A stretch of DNA of 64,000 bases, taken from the NCBI GenBank assembly GCA_037951105.1, contig JBAMJV010002050.1:5001-69000 (forward strand), in the 5' to 3' direction. The position numbers were made by a program, and so were the translations under genes. This stretch comes from Echinarachnius parma. Its lineage: Eukaryota; Echinodermata; Echinoidea; Clypeasteroida; Echinarachniidae. Positions 45,601-54,600 of the stretch are shown here, piece after piece; position 1 is the first letter of the stretch; each line of letters begins with the position of its first letter. The notes beneath the pieces were generated by a model. That model was not told the origin of the DNA and made no database searches. It saw only the letters and a list, made by a program, of their open reading frames with translations.

Positions 45601-48600
45601 CTATATTCTTAGATCACAGACACATCTGTCAGCAACCCTTGGGACACACAACTATCATTATTACCCCTGGTCATCTGGGCACGTTACAAAACCACACAAT
45701 TATTTTTAGCACCTTCTCAGCTCCCCGGTGAGCATATTAGCAGCGAACAACCATATGTGACCAGCTATGGCAAAACCCGGCACTTGTCGGTAATTCATGT
45801 TTTGAAGAAATGGGCATTTTAAGTTCACACAATGTGTGTAAAAGATTTATGATTGTAACATTGAAACAATCATATCTTCGCAAATTATTGACAAAGCATC
45901 AAATGAAAGCTTGTGATCAGGCCTTTTTAATGATATGAAAATAGATACATTTTGAGTTTTACCGACAAGTGCAGGGTTTTGCTATAGCTGGTCACATATT
46001 GTACCATCAGGCTTAGAAACACAACTCAGAGTCAGGGGGCAGAAGATTTGGGTGTTTTTTTTACAAACAATAAATAATTTAGAAAACATTTGTTACCAGC
46101 TATTACATCATGAAATCAGGATGTTCAAATCTTACCTTTCAGGGAGATCGTCAGGGGGCGGAAGGTTCGGGTCTCTGATCTGAGGGATCTTCATTTCTTT
46201 GAATATCTGTTAATATTTTAAGGTGCACAAAAAGAGAACAATGAAGGTGTATTTTAAATTGACTTGAATGAAATACTGATTGTTTCAATCATTTCTTATC
46301 TGGATTCATCCGATCTACAATAATTTCAACAACAAATACAAAACGATACATTCCAGCAATAATATAACATTATAAGTAAAGTTCTTTAATGTAACATAAC
46401 ATAACATAACATAACGTAACATATCAAAGAAAAAAGCCAAATTAAACAATACTTTCATAACTCAGAAGGTAAAAGAGGGGGAATACATAACTAAGACTAG
46501 TAACATAAGTGTAATCCCTGAAGTGAATTTGTGATTGAATCATTGAAATCTTCTATTCTTTGAACTAAGACCAATTCCTTCTTCATTATTATAGTCAGCC
46601 AGCTATACACGGCACAATATGCTTACTTCTGAATATGGTTTCAAGTGTTTGTTCAATGACATCAAATATCAAAACAGCATAGTTAAATGTATTTGATTTG
46701 ATTTATTAAACCATTAAAAACACAAGAATATATACAGTTTTACAGCAATGATATTACAAATGGTATAAATACAGTTCTGTAAAGTTGACTAAGTACAATG
46801 AATGTATGGCAAAGAGCATGAACTAAAGGGATCTTCATTGAACTATCAAAATCAAACAGGACAAAGTACACATTGTTGCATTATTGCACATCAATGCTTT
46901 GTAGTGCCATGAATAGGAGGTCTAACTATGGAGGAGGCACGTCCTAAACTAGACTCAGTGCTCACGCGCGAATGAACAGACAGCCGCTCGACGTCGACAA
47001 GCTAGAAAATGATTTTAAAAATCACATAGTGGAGGGCCGTTTTCCGAAATATGTTCACGCCATAATAGGCTCTATGCGTTATCAAAAATTACCTTTAAAA
47101 AAAATAAATAAAAAAAAAAAAAAAAGTTAGTGACCCCCTCCTCTCCAATCAGTCTAACCACTGATTTCACTGGCATAAGTAATATCATAATTATTACAGT
47201 ACTTACACAAGGTTATTTGTCATGGGTGAAAAAGCACATGAAAGCAGACAGTGCAATTCATTTGTATGTCATGCCTCATTTAACAACCTGTAAACACATC
47301 AATGCCAAACCGTGTCGGTAGAAAAAGGAATGCAAATAAAAAGCAGGCGAATGCTATCTTTTATTGCCGTATTTGTGCACATTTACTGCCATCATGAAAT
47401 AGATGAAAACAGATAATCTGTGTGTCAATATATTAATGACTTGTATATATTACAGAACAAATATTATCAAGAGTGTTGCAAGCATTAATTACATGAAGAG
47501 CATATTTAAATGGACACTTACAACAATTGCAAAAGTTTTATGAAATGGGGCCCTATAGGCTCATGATTAAGTGCCCATGCAGGCCACAGACTGCTGCAGT
47601 TCTCTGATTAATATTAACCGGTTCAGGACTGTTTGATTTTGCTATAACAGTAATCTCCATAGACCCAAGCTGGAGTATTTCGGGGACCAAATGAATCCTG
47701 AATGGGTTAAAGCAGCGTTTCTCAACCTTTTTTAACCCGAGGCCCACTTTGGCTCCTACAAATTTTTGGAGGCCCACCTTACAAGAACATATATGGAAAA
47801 ATGAAAAAATGACAATAAAATAACAATAAGAAAACTGTGTGGTATCTATTTGTCAGTTGCAATGCAAAAAAAACTTTCTACACACCTTCAATGGGACACT
47901 TGAGGTTATGGGAAATTAGAAAATCAAGTCGTGGTTTAGTGATGGGGGACAGGTTCACACGCAAAGTGGCATTCAGAGTCAGTGGCGTAATGAGCAAAAA
48001 CCTTTTTTTTTTTTTTTTTTTGGGGGGGGTGCTAAACCACCGCATATTGCGAAGGAGCAAAGCGACTGAGCGGGGGGAGGGGGAGCGGGGGGAGGGGGAG
48101 GGTGTGGGAGGGGGTGTCCCCCCTCCCACGGTAGGGAGCTTTTGCATTTTTGGACTTGAAACTGTGCAATCTGGTGCATACCTAGATAGGAAATTCTGAC
48201 TTGGCAACGCGTCAAATATGCACCCCCAAAAATATTCGCAAAGTGACATTATACAGTTCGAACAGTGCATCAAAAGCCACACTATACAACAACATGAACA
48301 TTGTATTCTAGACGTAGACAAGACCGATTCTCGAGGGAGCGAAACAATTACCGAGAGGGGGAAGGGTGATGGGCCCGATCGTAGGTTGGTGTCCGCCCGT
48401 GCACGGTAAGGGGGATTTTGCAATATTTAACTTGAAATCATGCTATCTGGTGCATACTTGGGAAGGAAATTTGACTTGACATGAAGCAAAATCTTATTGC
48501 ACATCGAATAAAATCAACCAGGACGTGGACTAGCTACCACAGAATTTTAAAAATTTCATTTTGGCCGACCTCGCGGCCCACCAGTGGGCCGCGGCCCACC

Positions 48601-51600
48601 GGTTGAGAAACGCTGGGTTAAAGGACCCCTCTTCAGCTTGCATCCTCCGACGCACACCATTCCGCATGTCAGTTTAAAATTTGTGAATGTTTCCAATTTC
48701 AGATTATGAATGAGCCATCTCGTACATTGGGATGAATATCGGCGTTATCGGTTGCATCTGTGCGCAGATATCGCAGCCATATAGGAACGATCTACCCATC
48801 AAGGACGAGAGCTATTTTAAGGCAAAATTGATCATTGTTTTCCTCTACAAATTGGCAACTCCTAAATGTTGTCGACCTATTAATGACATAAAAATAGGTG
48901 GAAAATATTTAGTTATTACAATTTAAGACAAATATGAGGTGACTTTGCCGCAAAGTTGCCAATTTGAACGCCAATATCTGTTCATTAAAAAATAACTAAA
49001 GCAGGTAGAGTAACAAAATAGGGCTCTAAAAATAGAGATATTTATACTCTTTCTTCTTGTACACTTCACACAACTAGTCTTCTTCTTGTTAAAGTGTAGG
49101 ACTACCAAACCACAAATATGTGGGCCTTAGGCACTGATGGGTTACTCACCTCGGTGGCAAACTGCTGCAGTCCTCCGATGTTAATGGGGCCCTCTTCTGA
49201 TGCATACAGGTTGCATCCTCCCACACACAGATCACTGGTGGGGCACACCATTCCACACGTCAGCCCCAGAGGGTTGTCAGAGAATATGGCCTTCGATGCT
49301 CCATAATAGTTCTATTTTACACAAATGAAAGGCATGAGATTAATATTTAGCCGAGATTTTTGGTGTATATATTTATACAGGCATATTTACTTCAAAAACA
49401 GGGAAAGCAAAAATGGCCTTTGATGGACATAATAATTCTACACAAATGAAAGGATCAAGGTGACAGATTTGGGGGGAAAGGGGCGTCTTCACATCTTTTT
49501 TCAAGAGATTCTGGGCTGTTCCCCCGTCATGTCAACAAAAGGGACAGTACCTTACTAAGATATATGCATTGTTATAGTTGGTATTGTTATTTTAAAGAGA
49601 TATTTCGAGTTTAAGGTCAAACTGAAGTTTAGTAACCCAAACCTGCACCATTACATTACAAACTAATAGTTATAAAACTCCACCATGCTCGAAAGATTAC
49701 CCTTAATAATCCTCACCTTGTTAGCAATGCTGGTGATGAAGGCCTTGACATTACCCTTAATAATCCTCACCTTGTTAGCAATGCTGGTGATGAAGGCCTT
49801 GACATTACCCTTAATAATCCTCACCTTGTTAGCAATGCTGGTGATGAAGGCCTTGACATTACCCTTAATAATCCTCACCTTGTTAGCAATGCTGGTGATG
49901 AAGGCCTTGACATTACCCTTAATAATCCTCACCTTGTTAGCAATGCTGGTGATGAAGGCCTTGACATTACCCTTAATAATCCTCACCTTGTTAGCAATGC
50001 TGGTGATGAAGGCCTTGACATTACCCTTAATAATCCTCACCTTGTTAGCAATGCTGGTGATGAAGGCTTACCCTTAATAATCCTCACCTTGTTAGCAATG
50101 CTGGTGATGAAGGCCTTGACATTACCCTTAATAATCCTCACCTTGTTAGCAATGCTGGTGATGAAGGCCTTGACATTACCCTTAATAATCCTCACCTTGT
50201 TAGCAATGCTGGTGATGAAGGCTTACCCTTAGTAATCCTCACCTTGTTAGCAATGCTGGTGATGAAGGCCTTGACATTACCCTTAATAATCCTCACCTTG
50301 TTAGCAATGCTGGTGATGAAGGCCTTGACATTACCCTTAATAATCCTCACCTTGTTAGCAATGCTGGTGATGAAGGCTTACCCTTAATAATCCTCACCTT
50401 GTTAGCAATGCTGGTGATGAAGGCCTTGACATTACCCTTAATAATCCTCACCTTGTTAGCAATGCTGGTGATGAAGGCCTTGACATTACCCTTAATAATC
50501 CTCACCTTGTTAGCAATGCTGGTGATGAAGGCCTTGACATTACCCTCAGTAATCCTCACCTTGTTAGCAATGCTGGTGATGAAGGCCTTGACATTACCCT
50601 TAGTAATCCTCACCTTGTTAGCAATGCTGGTGATGAAGGCCTTGACATTACCCTTAGTAATCCTCACCTTGTTAGCAATGCTGGTGATGAAGGCCTTGAC
50701 ATCAAGTTGGGTTGGACAACTCTTTTGGCACGGGGCATCCGCACATTTGAGACATCGGGCTGCCTCCTTCAGAGCAGCACGCTCGCTCAACGTTGTGTGT
50801 TTCACATCATCAAAATTGTTATCCAGATCACCACACGTCTATAAAAGATAGTTAGTTTGTAAGCATTACTTAACCCGTTCACTTCAAGATTCAGAAATCC
50901 CATGGATAGACTTGTACACAACCCACCCGGTTCCCGTAAGCAACAGACTAATAATAATACAATATCAATTATGCTAACATATATATTTAAGATATCTTAC
51001 TGCCTCTTTCAAAGAAGCACACTCGCACAATGCATAATATATGTTTTATATCATCAAAATTGTTAGATCAGCATACTGTACATTTATAATTTAGGATAGT
51101 TTGTAACTTAAAGAATGATAATATCATTTAGCCATTTAATTACAATTTTTAATATTACCTACACTAGATAACAGTAGGATATTAAAACTAATGGCAAAAA
51201 GTTAAGGTATTATGCTTCACTCAGTTTATTACACCATTAAAGATCCCCACACTTATAATAATAATAATAACCCTAAACAAAATTAAAATTAAAAATAAAA
51301 CAGGGCAACCATAATTAAACTGATATTATAATTTCAATAATAAATAATTCTCTACTGTCACTGGCAATTCAAACCAACTACATGTATACATGTACATTGC
51401 CATTGTTCATAATAACAACAGCTGTTATTTTCTCACAGAAGAGCACACTAAACACCTGTGATTACTTTTGTATGGTTTGCATGCTCAATTGTGCAGCTGT
51501 AAATTAAAGGGGAGCTAAATGCTAGCAATTTTCGCTTACTGGAACTGATTTAAGAGCATTATTCCTGTTACTCCTAGTCGTTTATTACTTCTTTGGTGTC

Positions 51601-54600
51601 GCTGTTATATAATATCAGGGTTTTAATTGGAATCTAAATTGGAAGGCAGACAGTGTTCAGGCACATCTATGCTATAAATAGTCATACTATGGTATGACCA
51701 TTTACACACGGTACACACCAGACACACAATATCATCTGAGCAAACGCTGTATACAAATGCAGCTGTGACTGTTGTTTGACTACCGGCACCTGTGCATTGT
51801 CAATGCAATGCAGAGCGCATAGTACAGTATTGTAATATCTGTTTGAGTGTGTTCAGGCAACTTTTTTATGAGGTATTCCCATCTTAGGGGGTTTGGTGTT
51901 TCTTTAAAATGCATTTGTTTTCATGGAAAAACACTTTTATTTTGATTCTTCATGAAAGATTTAAAAAGTCAGTCAGTCAAATTTACACTCCTTTGATGGA
52001 CCTGCGATGGACGACATTCATATGCCACATCATACACATAGATTGCTCTTCACATGGTGTAAAAGTAGATTTTAGATTTGTCAATATATCAAAACTTACT
52101 AGAATTCTTGCAGGGGAAACAATTTATTTTCAAGAGCTTCTTTTCAAGCCAGCCTCTATCAAAGAACTTCATGAAGCACTCTGAAGCAGGACATGACCCG
52201 GGGGGGGGGGGGGGTGGGTGGGGGAACTCGAATTATTTTTTGACGGGGGTGTGCCTCACGGAACTCTGAAATGGGGGTCTTACTCTTAAGAGCTGACTAC
52301 AAGCTCAAAATATAGGGTCTTTGGAGCTACAAAAACCCTGAAACGGGAGTTAAGGGGTCTGAGGAGCAGACTAAAACTACAAAATACATGGACTTGGAGC
52401 TACCAAAGACCTACCAAGTCATTCCAGGGGTCTATGGAGCGGCAATTTTTGAAAATCGGAAATCTTGAGAGGGTGTCTCGTTTGGGTCACACCTCCACGT
52501 CGATAGTGAAAAGGTGCATCGTTTGAAGCACACCTCCAGGTCGATAGTGAAACTCTGCATGATACATAAACCGCTATATACTCACCATTTATGGCAAAAG
52601 AAAAGAAGAGTCATATGAGAGGATTCGAACCCATATAAACAAGTGTTGAAGTCGACAGCGTGACCAGTAGGCCACGTACACCACTGATGGTCAGTATGGT
52701 CTCATTGTAATTATAACCCTCAAACTCATTCAAACCCTAATCCTAGTGACGTTGCGTGATGTCACGATATGAATATTCATTATCGACTTGGAGCCGAGGT
52801 AGACGTTGACGTGGAGGTGTGACCCAAACGACGTATCCATCTTGAGAGCGGCAATCGGGTGTGAAAACATGGGTCTTGTAAGCGGCACATACCCATCTTA
52901 CATTATACATGAGTGCCCCCCCCACCCCCCCCCCCCCCCCCCCCCGGGGACATGACATGTTACTCATACCTGTAGGTACATTCAAATACTGTACTATGCG
53001 CTCTGCATTACATTGATAATGCACAAGTGCCGACAGTCGAACGACCGTCACCAATACATTTAGTATACACCCTTTGCTCCAATGATATTGCGTGTCAGAC
53101 GTGTAAATGGTCATACCATCGTATGACCAATGTTTACAAAGTAGATGTGGACATGACTACATCCCCTAAGCCTCATGGGCCGGTATTCTACTAAATTAGT
53201 CTGGCCTAAAGTGTTAACTAAGTGTCCACTAACCTCCGGCTAAGTTGATAACTTTAGTCCGGACTAAAATGTTGTATTCTGGTAGGCCTGTTTATGACTA
53301 AAGTGATAAGTTTGCAGGTTTAACTAATCTGAGGTGTGGACTAAAGTGTGGATTAGTTAGTCCAAGGTTATGAACTTAGTCCAGCCTAAGTTGATAAATT
53401 TAGTAGAATATCATGCATGGTGTTTTTTAAGTGGTTTATTTATTGCATCCAAACCTTGAGTACCCTACTAAACAACCCAATTATACTTACAGCGCAAGAC
53501 TTGGGCCCATTTCGCTTCCAGTACTTTCTGTTGTCCTTGGTGGTCTTGGTCTGGACTAGCTTCGCATGGGACTGGACCTTGGGATTGAGAGCTAGCAGAT
53601 TCTGCACAAAATAACAAGCAACCAAAAATACATTTGTAGTAACAGTTCAAATTGTTGAGTGAATAAAAATTGTAAATCTGGGTGTGAAATCGCTGGAACG
53701 ACATGGATGTTCATATTTACTTGTATGCCAAAATTTTACCATTTCATATTTTCTGCTAAACACAAGTTTGACTCCGAATGTTTGCATTACATGTAAACGA
53801 AACTGATGAATAATGTATGTAAATGTTACAATACAAGCCATTTCAGGTCTTACTAATTAGTAATTAGCGCGAACAAACTATTTACTGCAAACAAATTTCC
53901 CATTCACATGTACTGGTTCGCATGAAATTGTAATTACCGCGAACAAGCATGAACAGGATTTACTGCGAACAAATTTGTTTGCAGTATATAATTAACCCTA
54001 AAAGGGCCGGGCTATTTGAGGTCTTCAGCAGGCCGGGGGGGGCCATTATGGCCCCCCCCTAAGATCTCGGCCGCGGAGCGGCCGATCGCCGTAAAATTGT
54101 GCACGCATGATAAGTGAAGTGTATAGAATACAATGGTAATTTAGAAAATTTTGAAAAATGCATTAATTTGCATATTTATGGTAATTTATGCAAATAAGTC
54201 ATTAAATTCATATTTTTACCCATAAATCATATATTCTTCATAATTAAACTCTGGTTTTCACTACATATATTCATCAGAGCATTTGTAATGATAATACGAC
54301 AAAAATTTTTGGAAGAGCCCGGTTCTTCCTTATGTTTTCTATTGTTTTGTTAATTTCTTATGTATTTCTTTGTTTTTTTAAACTAATGTATTTTATTGTT
54401 TTTGTTGTTTATTTTATTTCTAACTATAATTTAACTATTTTGAATCCCCAAACCAACATATAACATGTAAACAACACCAAATAACTAATGATACACCTCA
54501 TTTTACGAAAATTGATATTTCCATTATGTTTTGTACACAAATCACGAAATTGAGCGATTTTCGGGCTGACATGCATAGACAAAAGGTCACGTGACTTTGT

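Noticed and set aside
49663..50077. Leucine/alanine-rich plus-strand and '[10 protein letters not shown]' minus-strand repeat proteins
   Set aside because: Open frames through the 54-bp array. The minus frame reflects exon 3 but is intronic in the normal transcript.
49696..50667. CRISPR-like array
   Set aside because: The units are continuous tandem repeats without unique spacers, in an animal gene, and derive from exon 3. The 52-bp array at 60504-61439 also has no spacers.
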